A stretch of DNA of 53,862 nucleotides from Protofrankia sp. CiT1 (GCF_917627385.1 NZ_CAKJTL010000041.1:1-53862), one strand, 5' to 3'. Positions 1 to 8,699 are shown, numbered from the stretch's first letter. Numbers and translations are program-made. The notes: generated by a model not told the origin, from the sequence alone.

Positions 1-27
1 TGTTGGCGGCCGCGCTGTGGTGAAGCA

Positions 28-231
28 TCAGGATGTGGAGTAGGGGCCTGGCCGCACGGCCGGGCCACCGTAGGAGCTGCCGTTGAGGCTCCCCCGGGGG
101 GGCTGCTCGGTCATGGCCTGACTGACCTTGGAGGCGATGGCTTCGGTCAGCCTGATCGCCTGCGTGAGCGACAGGTTGAGCACGATCTCGCTGTCATCGG
201 TCATCGCGAAGCGTACCGACACATCCGCCAT
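28..231 (-). CDS. Small protein of unknown function (67 aa)
   Basis: A 67-residue protein starting MADVSVRFAM. The start is fixed by a good ribosome-binding stretch (AGGAAGAAAGGAACC on the minus strand) just upstream of the ATG at 231. The reading frame stays open further upstream, but that part is low-complexity Arg/Gly/Pro sequence with no protein character. Residues 1-42 look folded (a beta-strand followed by an amphipathic helix with a TQAIRLTEAIASKV segment). The C-terminus is Gly/Pro/Ser-rich and probably disordered. There is no signal peptide, membrane segment or recognised family. It stands alone, reading toward the window edge and divergent from the GT2 gene, with an AT-rich gap upstream that probably holds its promoter. 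Confidence 0.6.
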   Translation of the reverse strand: MADVSVRFAMTDDSEIVLNLSLTQAIRLTEAIASKVSQAMTEQPPRGSLNGSSYGGPAVRPGPYSTS

Positions 232-812
232 GGTGGTTCCTTTCTTCCTGCGTCGGCCGCGAGAGGCCGCGGTTGGTCCTCCACGATCCCTGATCGCGCT
301 ACCGCACCGGCAGGTACCCCCCGGCAGGCTTCGTTCCCCTCTGTTGATTTTCATGAATGATTTTACTGAGAATAATATTAATATTACCCACCGTCCAAAA
401 CCCGCGGTCCACTCCTGCGGCTCTTTCGCCTTAAGTGTTAGTACTGTCGCTGATGGTATCCATTGTCGATCACATCGGGAGGCTGGGTGACCGAGAATCG
501 GGTGGCGTTGACGGACCGGCCAGGGCGTGTCTGATGGATCTTCAACCGTGCGGAGCGATGCCCAGCGGGCATCCTGCCGCATCGCTGCCCGTGGGCCGCT
601 TCGCGCCGCACGGGGACCCCGGCTCGTCGCTCCGGGCAGAACACCGCTATCCGGGCCTGCTTCCGGGCCTCCTCGGCCGTGCGGGCCACTTGCTGGATCA
701 TCGCCCACATCGACCGCCATCGAGCAGACACTCCTTGGCCGCGGCCGCGATCACCGAACAGGGCCGGACGGGCCTGGTGAGCCCGGCCGGTACCGCCACC
801 GGGCGTAGCACC
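232..812. other. Intergenic region with AT-rich island
   Basis: This 581-bp gap lies between the divergent small gene and the GT2 gene. Around 340-410 there is an island rich in A and T in otherwise GC-rich DNA. It contains the perfect 14-bp palindrome TAATATTAATATTA at 373-386. A 97-codon minus-strand frame (438-731) and an upstream extension of the GT2 frame (435-812) are both open, but neither has a convincing start plus recognisable protein, so I treat the stretch as regulatory or decayed sequence. Confidence 0.5.
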
Positions 813-1970
813 GTGGAGATTTCCGTGGTGATGCCGTGCCTCAACGAGGTGGCGTCGGTCGGGACGTGCGTGCGTAAGGCCCTTGCGGGTCTTGCCGCGG
901 CTGGTCTCGATGGGGAGGTGATCGTCGTTGACAACGGCTCGACGGACGGGTCGGCCGCGGTCGCGCGCTCGGTCGGCGCGCGTGTCCTGGTGGAGCCGCG
1001 CCGTGGCTACGGAAACGCTTATCTCGCCGGATTCGAGGCCGCTCGTGGTCGCTATCTGGTGATGGGCGACGCCGATGACTCATATGACTTTTCTGAAATT
1101 TCCCTGCTTGTCGAGCCGCTGCGGGCCGGTCGCGCCGACTATGTTCTCGGCTCCCGGTTCATCGGAAAAATCATGCCTGGCGCGATGCCGTGGTCACATC
1201 GTTATCTGGGTAATCCGCTGCTGACCGGGATGCTTAACCGGTTCTTTGGCCTCGCCTCGTCTGATGCCCATTCTGGGATGCGGGCGTTCACTCGTGTCGC
1301 GTACGAGCGGATGGGGCCGCGATGCGGCGGGATGGAGCTTGCCTCAGAGCTGATCATTTTGGCTGCCCGCGTCGGCCTGCGGGTCGAAGAAGTGCCGATC
1401 ACGTACCGACCGCGGGTCGGTACATCCAAACTTCGTATGTTTCAGGATGGTTGGCGGCATGTGCGTTTCATGCTGTTGCTCGCGCCGCGTCACCTGTTTG
1501 TCGCCCCAGGGCTGATGCTGCTGGCGCTCGGTATCACCGGGCAGGTCGTGCTCTTGCCCGGAGTCCTCGACGCCGGCTTCCACCGATTCGGCGTCCAGCT
1601 CTGCGTGTTGTTCGCGATGGCCGCTGTCCTCGGCTGGCAGGCGGTGCTGCTCGGGATTTTCGCCGACACCTACAACCGCGGGCTGGGCCGGGCCGGGCAC
1701 CCGCGCGGACTGCTCGCCTGGACGCACCGACGGTTCACCCTCGAGCGCGGTCTGGCAGCTGGTTGTGTGCTGTTTGTCAGCGGGCTGCTGGCGGGCACGG
1801 TCGTTTTCGGGCACTGCCTCGCCGCCGATCTTGGCCCGGTCAACGAGCCGCGGCCGGCGCTGCTGGCTATGACGCTGATGGTGCTCGGCGCGCAGAGCGT
1901 CTTCGCGTCCTTTTTCCTCCAGCTGCTGATAGCGGGCTGTCCCGGGCCTGACGCGGTGCGCCGGAAATGA
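813..1970 (+). CDS. GT2 polyprenyl-phosphate glycosyltransferase with C-terminal membrane helices
   Basis: The N-terminal ~230 residues form a GT-A glycosyltransferase domain of the dolichyl-phosphate-mannose/glucose synthase type. It has VVMPCLNE at the start, VIVVDNGSTDGS, the metal-binding GDADDSYDF motif (DXD) and a later VPITYRPR. The C-terminal ~150 residues hold about four hydrophobic helices (from LLLAPRHLFVAPGLML onward), as in membrane-anchored family members. Known members transfer a sugar from a nucleotide donor to polyprenyl phosphate on the inner membrane face. I chose GTG 813 because it places the first beta-strand right at the N-terminus; GTG 777 is also possible. A methyltransferase and a GT-C transferase follow on the same strand, suggesting a shared lipid-linked sugar pathway. 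The substrate cannot be read from sequence. Confidence 0.85.
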   Translation: MEISVVMPCLNEVASVGTCVRKALAGLAAAGLDGEVIVVDNGSTDGSAAVARSVGARVLVEPRRGYGNAYLAGFEAARGRYLVMGDADDSYDFSEISLLVEPLRAGRADYVLGSRFIGKIMPGAMPWSHRYLGNPLLTGMLNRFFGLASSDAHSGMRAFTRVAYERMGPRCGGMELASELIILAARVGLRVEEVPITYRPRVGTSKLRMFQDGWRHVRFMLLLAPRHLFVAPGLMLLALGITGQVVLLPGVLDAGFHRFGVQLCVLFAMAAVLGWQAVLLGIFADTYNRGLGRAGHPRGLLAWTHRRFTLERGLAAGCVLFVSGLLAGTVVFGHCLAADLGPVNEPRPALLAMTLMVLGAQSVFASFFLQLLIAGCPGPDAVRRK

Positions 1971-1995
1971 CCGCGGTGGCGACGGCGGGCCAGCA

Positions 1996-2742
1996 GTGAT
2001 CCCCTTTGCCGCTGGTTGTGATCGGCGGCTGCTGGACAATCACCTGGGTGGCGCGGACGCGGTCAATTACCGGCGGTTCGAGCGTGACCTCGTCTCGCCG
2101 CACTGCGGCCGGCGTGTTCTGGAGATCGGGTCGGGCCTGGGAGACTTCGCCGCGGGCCTGCGCGGCTATGATCATCTTACTGTTTCGGACACCGATCCAC
2201 TGTGCCTGCGGACGTTGCGTGACCGTTTCGCCGGCCGCGCGGACGTCGATGTGATCATGCTTGACGTCGCGGCCCTGACCGGGACCGAGCTGCCTGAGGG
2301 AGCCGCGCCCGTGCCGCGCCCGGTTGACACATTGATCATGATGAACGTCCTGGAGCACATCGAAGACGATGTGGCCGCGCTGCGAGGGCTGTCTCGTCTG
2401 GTGGTCCCCGGCGGTCGCGTTGTGCTGTGGGTGCCGGCGTATCCGGCGCTGTACGGCGAGTTCGACCGCATGGTCGGTCATTTCCGCCGCTACACACCAG
2501 CCACGCTGCGGCGGCCGGTGGAGCTGGCCGGCCTTCGCGTGGAGCGGATGCATCCGGTGAACCTGCTGGGCGCCTTCGCCTGGTGGGTGGCTGTCCGGCG
2601 AGCGGGCCAGCGCGGCGTGGACCCACGCCTGGTCCGCCTCTACGACCGGGTCGTCGTGCCGACCAGCCGTTTTGTCGAACAGCGGATGCGGGTGCCGTTC
2701 GGGCAGTCGGTGCTGTGCGTGGCGACCCGGCCCGTAACGTGA
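1996..2742 (+). CDS. Class I SAM-dependent methyltransferase
   Basis: A 248-residue class I methyltransferase. The SAM-binding motif I is VLEIGSGLGDFA (residues ~35-46), the acidic loop is VSDTDP, and the post-motif is MMNVLEHIEDD, the signature of the Methyltransf_11/23 group. The C-terminal third (YGEFDRMVGHFRRYT) matches methyltransferases that work next to polyprenyl-linked GT2 enzymes, often on lipid or sugar substrates. It starts with GTG 25 bp after the GT2 gene and is followed 50 bp later by a GT-C transferase, so the three genes are probably co-transcribed. The acceptor is unknown. There is no signal or membrane segment, so it acts in the cytosol or at the inner membrane face. Confidence 0.85.
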   Translation: MIPFAAGCDRRLLDNHLGGADAVNYRRFERDLVSPHCGRRVLEIGSGLGDFAAGLRGYDHLTVSDTDPLCLRTLRDRFAGRADVDVIMLDVAALTGTELPEGAAPVPRPVDTLIMMNVLEHIEDDVAALRGLSRLVVPGGRVVLWVPAYPALYGEFDRMVGHFRRYTPATLRRPVELAGLRVERMHPVNLLGAFAWWVAVRRAGQRGVDPRLVRLYDRVVVPTSRFVEQRMRVPFGQSVLCVATRPVT

Positions 2743-2792
2743 TCACCTGCTGAGATGGCCGGCCGTGGCGGTGAGCGACCGATGGGACGGGC

Positions 2793-4355
2793 ATGTCCGG
2801 GAGCGGGCCGGCAGCCGGTATGACCGTACGATCACCGCTGCGCACCGTCGTCGACATGCTCACCCCAACGCCGTTCGAGCGGGTGGCAGCGGGCGGTCCC
2901 GCCAGGCTGCCTGCCGCCGGAGAGACGGTCCCGGCAGGGCCCGGCCCGATGGTGCGGCGGCATGCCGGCCGGTTGTGGATGCGGCACCGCCTGTTCGTGT
3001 TGCTGCTCGGCGCCGGCACCGCGCTGCGCATCGCGGCGTTCGCCGCCTACTGGCCGGCGTTGGAGTTCTATGGCGACTCCTACTCCTACCTGCGTTGTGT
3101 CCGCGAGCTCAGCCCGGATCCGGTCCGGCCGTTCGGCTACTCCGCGTTCCTGTTCTTGTTCTCCTGGTCGCCGTCGTTGGCGGTGGTTCCCGCTGTCGCG
3201 CATCTGCTCGGTCTCGGGATCGGGTCCGCGCTGTACTACCTGGCGTTGCGGCGTGGCCTGCCCCGATGGCTGGCGGCGTCGGCTGCCGCGCCCGTGCTCC
3301 TGGACGCCTATCAGGTGGACATCGAGCAGATGGTCATGGCGGAGACGGTGTTCGCCGCGCTGCTGACCGCGGCGGTCGTATTGCTGCTGTACCGCCCGCG
3401 CCCGACCGTCGCCGTGTCCGCCGCCGCCGGTGTGCTGCTCGCCGCGGCTGCCCTCACCCGTTCGGTGGCGCTGGTGCTGGGAGCGCTCGCCGCCGGCTAC
3501 CTGATCGCCCGCGGGGCCGGGGTGCGCCGCCTCATCGTGTTTGTCCTGTGCTGGGCGGCACCGTTGCTGGCGTATGCGGCGTGGTTCGCCGCCGTACACG
3601 GGAGCTTCGCGCTGCAGAACGTCGACGGGATGTTTCTCTGGGGCCGGGTCGCGCCGTTCGCGGACTGTGCCCGTATCGAGGTGGCGCCGCGGGAGGTCCC
3701 GTTGTGCTCACCGCATCCGCCCGAGGAGCGGCCCGGGCCGAACTACTATGACTGGGACGCCGCCAGCCCGCGGTACCACTTCCGGGCGTTCGACGCGGAG
3801 AGCAACGCGTTGCTCCGCGATTTCGCCGTCAAGGTGATCGCGGCACAGCCCCACCGGTACGCCGCTCTGGTGGCGCATGATGTCCTGCACTACTTCGCCC
3901 TGTCACGCCACGCTGAGCCACCCGACTGGTACCTCGGAAGCTGGCGGTTCCCGACCGGGCAGGTCGATCCGCGCTGGCACATCGACCTGGTGCTGCGGGA
4001 CTTCAGAGGCGAGGCGGTGCCACGCCGGTACGATCCCTCGCTAGGTGGCCTGCTCCGGGGATACCAGGCGTTCGGGTTCACGCCAGGGCCGCTGCTCGGG
4101 GCCTGCGTGCTGGTCGGTGGGCTGGCCTCGATGGTCGCCTCCGGTTATGGCCTTGCCCGGGCACGCCATGACTGCCTGCTGCTGGTCGCGATGGGGCTCG
4201 CCCTGCTGGTGGTGCCCTGCGCGACCGCGGTGTTCGACTACCGCTACCTGCTGCCGGCCCTGGTCTGCTTACCGCTGGCGGGCGCGTTCGGGCTGAACCA
4301 GCTGCGGATCGTCCGGTTGCAGCTCCGCGGGGTCCGGCGCCGCTCCATCGGATGA
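2793..4355 (+). CDS. Polytopic GT-C glycosyltransferase (GT39/ArnT-like)
   Basis: A 520-residue integral membrane protein with about ten hydrophobic helices. The first periplasmic loop carries acidic FYGDSYSYL after helix 1, the position of the catalytic Asp in GT-C enzymes that use polyprenyl-phosphate sugars. A large loop at residues ~270-420 (QNVDGMFLWGRVAPF, NYYDWD) is outside the membrane, and helices resume near GPLLGACVLVGG. It probably transfers a sugar from a lipid carrier to an extracytoplasmic acceptor; the GT2 encoded upstream could supply the donor. The first ~60 residues are Pro/Ala-rich and weakly supported; ATG 2820 or 2856 are alternative starts. It converges on the pmt gene, with 81 bp between them. 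Confidence 0.75.
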   Translation: MSGSGPAAGMTVRSPLRTVVDMLTPTPFERVAAGGPARLPAAGETVPAGPGPMVRRHAGRLWMRHRLFVLLLGAGTALRIAAFAAYWPALEFYGDSYSYLRCVRELSPDPVRPFGYSAFLFLFSWSPSLAVVPAVAHLLGLGIGSALYYLALRRGLPRWLAASAAAPVLLDAYQVDIEQMVMAETVFAALLTAAVVLLLYRPRPTVAVSAAAGVLLAAAALTRSVALVLGALAAGYLIARGAGVRRLIVFVLCWAAPLLAYAAWFAAVHGSFALQNVDGMFLWGRVAPFADCARIEVAPREVPLCSPHPPEERPGPNYYDWDAASPRYHFRAFDAESNALLRDFAVKVIAAQPHRYAALVAHDVLHYFALSRHAEPPDWYLGSWRFPTGQVDPRWHIDLVLRDFRGEAVPRRYDPSLGGLLRGYQAFGFTPGPLLGACVLVGGLASMVASGYGLARARHDCLLLVAMGLALLVVPCATAVFDYRYLLPALVCLPLAGAFGLNQLRIVRLQLRGVRRRSIG

Positions 4356-4436
4356 CGTGCGTGGCGTGAAGCCCGCGGGTGGCGGGCGGGGGATGCATGC
4401 ACCGCGGCGCGTGGCGGTGGCGGTAGGCGGTGGCGG

Positions 4437-6098
4437 TCAGATCCAGCCTGGGAACCACATGCGGACACGCCATGCCGAGGTCGGGATCACCTGTGCGGTC
4501 ATGATCGGATAGAAGTAGACGAACAGCAGCACGACAATGATCGTGTAGACGCCGACCGCCAGCGACCCGGCAAGGCGGCGCGTTTCCGAAGCTGTCCGGG
4601 AGCCCAACGCGACACCCGCGAGCGCGGTCAGGCCGAGTACAAGGAACGGCAGCAGGGGCAGGGCGTAGAACAGGAACATCGTCCGGCTGGGGAAGGCGAG
4701 CCAGGGCAGGAAGGACGTGCCGAAGCCGACCAGTACGAGAGCCGCCCGCCAGTCACGGCGGCTCGCCCACAGCGCGAGGACACCGACCAGAGCGAGCGTG
4801 CCGAACCACCAGATCGCCGGGTTGCCGATCGCCAGGATCTCCCGGGAGCAACCGGCCTGGGCCGTGCAGCCGGACTCGGAGACCTTGGGCGCGCTGTAGT
4901 AGTAGGCGACCGGGCGCCCCAGCAGCAGCCAGCTCAGTGGCTTGGAGGCATACGGATGCGAGGCATTGAGGTGCTCGTGGAACTGGTAGATCTGCATCTG
5001 GTAGTCCCACCAGCTGTGCAGGGCCGCCCACCTGCCGGTACCGAAACGGTGGCGGTTGTACCCTCCGTCGGTGACGAACCAGCCGGTCCACGTCGCGAAG
5101 AAGGTCACCACCGGAAGGACGAGAAAGCTCACCCCCCAGATCGGGGTGTCCCGGGCCAGCGCGGCCAGGACCGGCCGGCGCACACCCGCCGTCCGGCGCG
5201 CACCCATGTCCCAGGCGATGGCGAGCGCGGCAAACCCGACGATCGTGTAGACCGCGCTCCATTTCACGCCCATGGCCGCGCCCAGAAACAGCCCGCAGGC
5301 CAGTCGCCACGGGCGGATGCCGAGCCACGGGCCACGGCCGGACAGGGCCCGGCCGCCGGACTCGCTCCCACCGGTGGCAGCGCTGTCAGCACCGGCAGTA
5401 TCGGCAGCGCTGCCACCGGTCCGGCCACGGCCGGCCTTCGCCAGCCGGGCCGCCAGCCGGGCGCGGCCATCGTCCCGGTCGAGAACCAGACACGCCAGGG
5501 CCAGCACAAGACCTGTCAGCAGGAAGATGTCGAGAATCCCGATCCTGCTCTGGACGAACTCCAGCCCGTCGAAGGCGAGCAGGAGCCCGGCGAAGCAGCC
5601 GAGCAGAGTCGAGCGGAACATCCGCCTGGCGGTACGGGCGAAGACGACAACCACGAGCGTTCCCGCGACAGCGGAGGCGAAGCGCCAGCCCAGCTCGGGG
5701 TTGCCGTGCCGGGCCCCGGCACAGTCGGTGTAGCCGAAGAACCACTCGGACGCGGCCATCAGCCACTTGCCGAGCGGGGGGTGGACGACGAAGCCAGGGC
5801 CGTCACAGCCGCTCTTGATGTCGCTCAGCTCGTAGCCGTGGGTCATCAGGCTGTAGGCGTCGTGGGTGTAGTAGACCTCGTCGAAGTAGATACCACGCGG
5901 TTGGGTGAGCTGCCAGAACCTCAGGACACCGGCGACCGCGGCAATCGCGAGCGAGGCGAGCCAACCGATCAGCCGGTCGGTCGGCATCGGCGGTGCCAGC
6001 CGGTCCGCCAGCGTCGGGCCGCCGGCAGGGGCCAGGGCAGCCCCGGAGGGCCGCGTGCCGCCGCCGTCCAGGGCTGGATATGTCGTTGTCACCGCCAC
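4437..6098 (-). CDS. pmt: Dolichyl/polyprenyl-phosphate-mannose--protein mannosyltransferase
   Basis: A 553-residue PMT-family (GT39) enzyme that transfers mannose from polyprenyl-phosphomannose to Ser/Thr of secreted proteins during Sec export. Diagnostic features are the first-loop Asp-Glu in GIYFDEVYYTHDAYS, VVHPPLGKWLMA, and the C-terminal end TSAWRVRMWFPGWI, which resembles the end of the mycobacterial enzyme Rv1002c. About ten helices are visible. Residues ~215-260 are a Gly/Ala/Ser-rich insertion that looks disordered. It is divergent from rsmI, the same neighbour pair as in mycobacteria (Rv1002c/Rv1003), which supports both calls. The ATG at 6098 precedes a ~40-residue cytosolic tail. 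Confidence 0.93.
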   Translation of the reverse strand: MAVTTTYPALDGGGTRPSGAALAPAGGPTLADRLAPPMPTDRLIGWLASLAIAAVAGVLRFWQLTQPRGIYFDEVYYTHDAYSLMTHGYELSDIKSGCDGPGFVVHPPLGKWLMAASEWFFGYTDCAGARHGNPELGWRFASAVAGTLVVVVFARTARRMFRSTLLGCFAGLLLAFDGLEFVQSRIGILDIFLLTGLVLALACLVLDRDDGRARLAARLAKAGRGRTGGSAADTAGADSAATGGSESGGRALSGRGPWLGIRPWRLACGLFLGAAMGVKWSAVYTIVGFAALAIAWDMGARRTAGVRRPVLAALARDTPIWGVSFLVLPVVTFFATWTGWFVTDGGYNRHRFGTGRWAALHSWWDYQMQIYQFHEHLNASHPYASKPLSWLLLGRPVAYYYSAPKVSESGCTAQAGCSREILAIGNPAIWWFGTLALVGVLALWASRRDWRAALVLVGFGTSFLPWLAFPSRTMFLFYALPLLPFLVLGLTALAGVALGSRTASETRRLAGSLAVGVYTIIVVLLFVYFYPIMTAQVIPTSAWRVRMWFPGWI

Positions 6099-6136
6099 CG
6101 CATCAATGTAGGTCGTGCTCCTGGCACACTCGGTGG

Positions 6137-7021
6137 GTGTCCGGGACTCTGGTGCTCTGCGGTGCGCCGATCGGTGATGTCCGCGATGCCAGCCCGCGGC
6201 TTGGCGAGATCCTCGCGGCCGCCGACATCGTCGCCGCGGAGGACACCCGCCGGCTGCGCCGGCTGGCCGCCGCGCTCGGCGTCACCATCTCCGGGCGGGT
6301 TGTCTCCTGCTTCGACGCGAACGAGGCGTCCCGCGCGGACTTCCTGCTCGCCCAGCTGAGCGCCGGCGCCACGGTGGCGCTCATCACGGACGCGGGCATG
6401 CCTGCCGTCTCGGACCCGGGGTTTCGGGTGGTGGCCGCCGCGGCCGCGGCCGGTGTGCCGGTCACGGTCGTGCCAGGCCCCTCCGCGGTGACCGCCGCGC
6501 TCGCTGTCAGCGGGCTGCCCACGGACCGTTGGGTGTTCGAGGGGTTCCTGCCGCGCCGGCGGGGCGAGCGCCGGTCGCGCCTGACCGAGCTTACTGAGGA
6601 GCGGCGCACACTGGTCATCCTGGAGGCTCCGCACCGGTTGCCCGTGACATTGGACGATCTTACCGTGGCCTTCGGGGCTGATCGCAGGGGCGTGCTCTGC
6701 CGGGAACTGACCAAGACCTGGGAGGAGATCGTCCGGGACGATCTCGCCGGTCTCAGCGAGTGGGCGCGCGGCCGGGAGATCCGGGGGGAGATCACCCTGG
6801 TGGTGGCGGGCGCGCCGCAGGTGTCTCCAGCCACTCGGGCAATGGTCGCCGGGACGCCGGCCGCGGCGGCCTTCGCCGCGGCGCTCGCCGCCGAGGTCAC
6901 AGGTCACGAAACCAGCGGGACAGCCCGCAAGGAGGCCATCGCGGCGGTGGCGGCGGCCCGCGGAGTGCCGCGTCGCGTGGTCTACGACGCTGTGGTCGCG
7001 GCTAAGAGCGACCGGCAATAG
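6137..7021 (+). CDS. rsmI: 16S rRNA (cytidine(1402)-2'-O)-methyltransferase
   Basis: RsmI methylates the 2'-OH of C1402 in the 16S rRNA decoding centre. The 294-residue product fits the family (about 280). It has the tetrapyrrole-methylase fold hallmarks: LVLCGAPIGDVRDASPR at the N-terminus, AAEDTRRLRRL, CFDANEASR, the loop LITDAGMPAVSDPGFRVV, VPGPSAVTAALAVSGLP and FEGFLPRR. The GTG at 6137 is chosen because homologues begin a few residues before the first strand. The frame stays open upstream across the pmt start, but that part lacks protein character. The C-terminus (GTARKEAIAAVAAARGVPRR) is the usual helical domain. Confidence 0.95.
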   Translation: MSGTLVLCGAPIGDVRDASPRLGEILAAADIVAAEDTRRLRRLAAALGVTISGRVVSCFDANEASRADFLLAQLSAGATVALITDAGMPAVSDPGFRVVAAAAAAGVPVTVVPGPSAVTAALAVSGLPTDRWVFEGFLPRRRGERRSRLTELTEERRTLVILEAPHRLPVTLDDLTVAFGADRRGVLCRELTKTWEEIVRDDLAGLSEWARGREIRGEITLVVAGAPQVSPATRAMVAGTPAAAAFAAALAAEVTGHETSGTARKEAIAAVAAARGVPRRVVYDAVVAAKSDRQ

Positions 7022-7074
7022 GGGGCGCGGCGTCGCGGGGCCAAGCGGTGCGTTCTGTCCGTGCCTGATCGAGA

Positions 7075-7608
7075 TCAACAGCTGCGTTGGATGGTCAGCG
7101 CCTTCGCCGTCGCACCCCACTCGTAAATGATCATATATGGCCAGGTGTACCACGGCGGTGCCGCGGTGGCCAACAGGATGCGTCCGGCGTAGCAGCGGTT
7201 CAGCCGAAGCCGCGCTCTGGTGCCCTGCGGGGTCCCCGCGACGACCAGTACGGACCGCCAGTTGTAACGGGCGGCGAGCTGCGCGGTCATCCGGGCTTCA
7301 CCCTGGGTGGTCAGCGGGTCCGGCCGGAAGCAGATCACCTGTACGCTGGGCACCGCGACCGGGCAGCGGTCCTGGCCGAACGGGTTTGAGACGGCGAGCA
7401 TCGGCGCGTACCCGGCCCGGGTGAGCTCGACCGCCCTGGCCAGCCGGCCAGGGCTGCCCGCGTACATCACGATTGCGTCGACCCGTTGCGGCGGGTCCGT
7501 GGCCGGCCAGACGAACAGCCGCGCGGTCGCGATGAGGAACACCACCGCGGCCGCGGCAAAGGCGATCAGGCGCCGGGAGCGCCGTTGCCGTACGTCCACC
7601 GGTGTCAC
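7075..7608 (-). CDS. DUF218/YdcF-like membrane-anchored protein
   Basis: A 177-residue protein with a basic N-terminus (RQRRSRRL), one transmembrane helix (LIAFAAAAVVFLIATARLFV), then a DUF218 (YdcF-like) domain outside the membrane. The domain shows DAIVMYAGSPGRLARAVEL, the middle segment TTQGEARMTAQLA and SVLVVAGTPQGTRARLRLNR. Family members are thought to bind nucleotides or act on envelope precursors, but the function is not settled. The GTG at 7608 overlaps the stop of the upstream gene by 4 bp (GTGA), indicating translational coupling. A longer start at 7710 would add Pro/Arg-rich sequence lying inside the upstream gene and is less likely. Confidence 0.75.
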   Translation of the reverse strand: MTPVDVRQRRSRRLIAFAAAAVVFLIATARLFVWPATDPPQRVDAIVMYAGSPGRLARAVELTRAGYAPMLAVSNPFGQDRCPVAVPSVQVICFRPDPLTTQGEARMTAQLAARYNWRSVLVVAGTPQGTRARLRLNRCYAGRILLATAAPPWYTWPYMIIYEWGATAKALTIQRSC

Positions 7609-8699
7609 GCGGCTTCGGGCCACGGCTGGCCGCCGCGGCGGTGCGGGTAGCGCAGCGGGGCCCGCAAGCGGTCGGGAGGCCAGACCGCGGCGGCCACGCC
7701 GTCCTGCCACTGCACCAGATGACCATGATGCCCGATCTGCAGTCCGGTGGCGGGGTCGAGGCGGAAGCGGCCCAACACGGTGGACGTGTCGAGCGCACGT
7801 GCCGCGGCGAGCACGGAGAAGTCGTCGATCTGGCCGAGCGACCGCACGCAGCGCCCGAGGAGCAGCCCGGCGGTGAACGCCGCCGCCGCTGCCGCCGACG
7901 GCGGCTGGCCGTGCATGTGCTGGTAGCGGTTCACGAACTCGGACACGCTCGGGCCGGTGCCGGCCTGGGCGGGTAGTTGTGGCGACCAGGTCCGTGGGCC
8001 CAGCAGCCCCTCACGATGATCACCCATGGTGGTCAGGGCGTCATCATGCCCGGCGGTCGAGAACGCGGCGGCCCGCCACGGCCGGCGCAGCAGGATCTCA
8101 GCCGCGGCGGCCTCGTCGTCGGGGCCAGCCTGGACGATCAGGACGTCCGCCGGTGGTAGCCGCCGCGCCGCGGCCTGTGCCTGCCCAGGCCGAAAGACGC
8201 TGGAGACCACGTCGAAGCCCCGGGCTGCCGCCGCGGCGCGCGTCACGGAGACGACCTCCAGCGACCAGTCGCCGGCAGCCACCATCAACGCGAGCTTACG
8301 TGCCCGCCGGTCGGCGGCGCGGACGGCAGCGAGAACCCCGCGCGTCCAGGTGGCCTGTGGGGCGGTCACGTTGATGACGTTGGGGAAGGCCTGGCGGACG
8401 AAGCGCGTCGACGGTGCCGCGATGTTGAACACCACGCGGTCGGTTGCGGCGAACGCCGCGAGCGCGGCCCGCGGCCCGTGCGGGCCGAAGATCGCGGCAG
8501 GATTGGCGGCCACGGCGGACCGGATCGCCGCTGCGGGATGCGGGTGGGCGTCGTAGGCGGTGACGTGGACCTCGTCCCACGCCGGTGGCACGTGCTCGTC
8601 ACGCGCCCACAGCGTGGCGGCATGCAGCGCGGCCAGACCGGGCGCGGCCGCCGGGCCGGTCAGAGACGTCACGAGTGCGACGGTGAGCGGTGAGGACAT
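7605..8699 (-). CDS. Leu/Ile/Val-binding-fold (type I periplasmic binding) protein without signal peptide
   Basis: A 364-residue protein starting MSSPLTVALVTSLTGPA, the first strand and loop of type I periplasmic binding domains (peripla_BP_6). Further family features are AIFGPHGPRAALAAF, VFNIAAPS and a C-terminal FRLDPATGLQIGHHGHLVQW typical of branched-chain amino-acid receptors. There is no signal peptide or lipobox, so it should be cytosolic, unlike ABC receptors, and no permease or ATPase gene is nearby. It may be a stand-alone sensor domain. The frame is open upstream (to 9074), but that part is low-complexity. It is coupled by a GTGA overlap to the DUF218 gene. The ligand is unknown. 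Confidence 0.7.
   Translation of the reverse strand: MSSPLTVALVTSLTGPAAAPGLAALHAATLWARDEHVPPAWDEVHVTAYDAHPHPAAAIRSAVAANPAAIFGPHGPRAALAAFAATDRVVFNIAAPSTRFVRQAFPNVINVTAPQATWTRGVLAAVRAADRRARKLALMVAAGDWSLEVVSVTRAAAAARGFDVVSSVFRPGQAQAAARRLPPADVLIVQAGPDDEAAAAEILLRRPWRAAAFSTAGHDDALTTMGDHREGLLGPRTWSPQLPAQAGTGPSVSEFVNRYQHMHGQPPSAAAAAAFTAGLLLGRCVRSLGQIDDFSVLAAARALDTSTVLGRFRLDPATGLQIGHHGHLVQWQDGVAAAVWPPDRLRAPLRYPHRRGGQPWPEAA

Noticed and set aside
438-731. 97-codon minus-strand frame upstream of the small gene
   Set aside because: It opens with GTG that directly abuts an AAGGA stretch (no spacing), shows no recognisable family and runs into the AT-rich island. It may be a decayed gene but cannot be supported.
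435-812. N-terminal extension of the GT2 gene
   Set aside because: The extra 126 residues are Arg/Pro/Gly-rich with no family match; the GT2 fold begins right after GTG 813.
4956-6359. 467-codon plus-strand frame across pmt
   Set aside because: Antisense shadow of the protein mannosyltransferase, with His/Gly/Arg-rich sequence and no domain.
7005-7020. 16-bp match AGAGCGACCGGCAATA to the window end (53847-53862)
   Set aside because: About one such 16-mer match is expected by chance in a window of this size and GC content; there are no flanking repeats or mobile genes.
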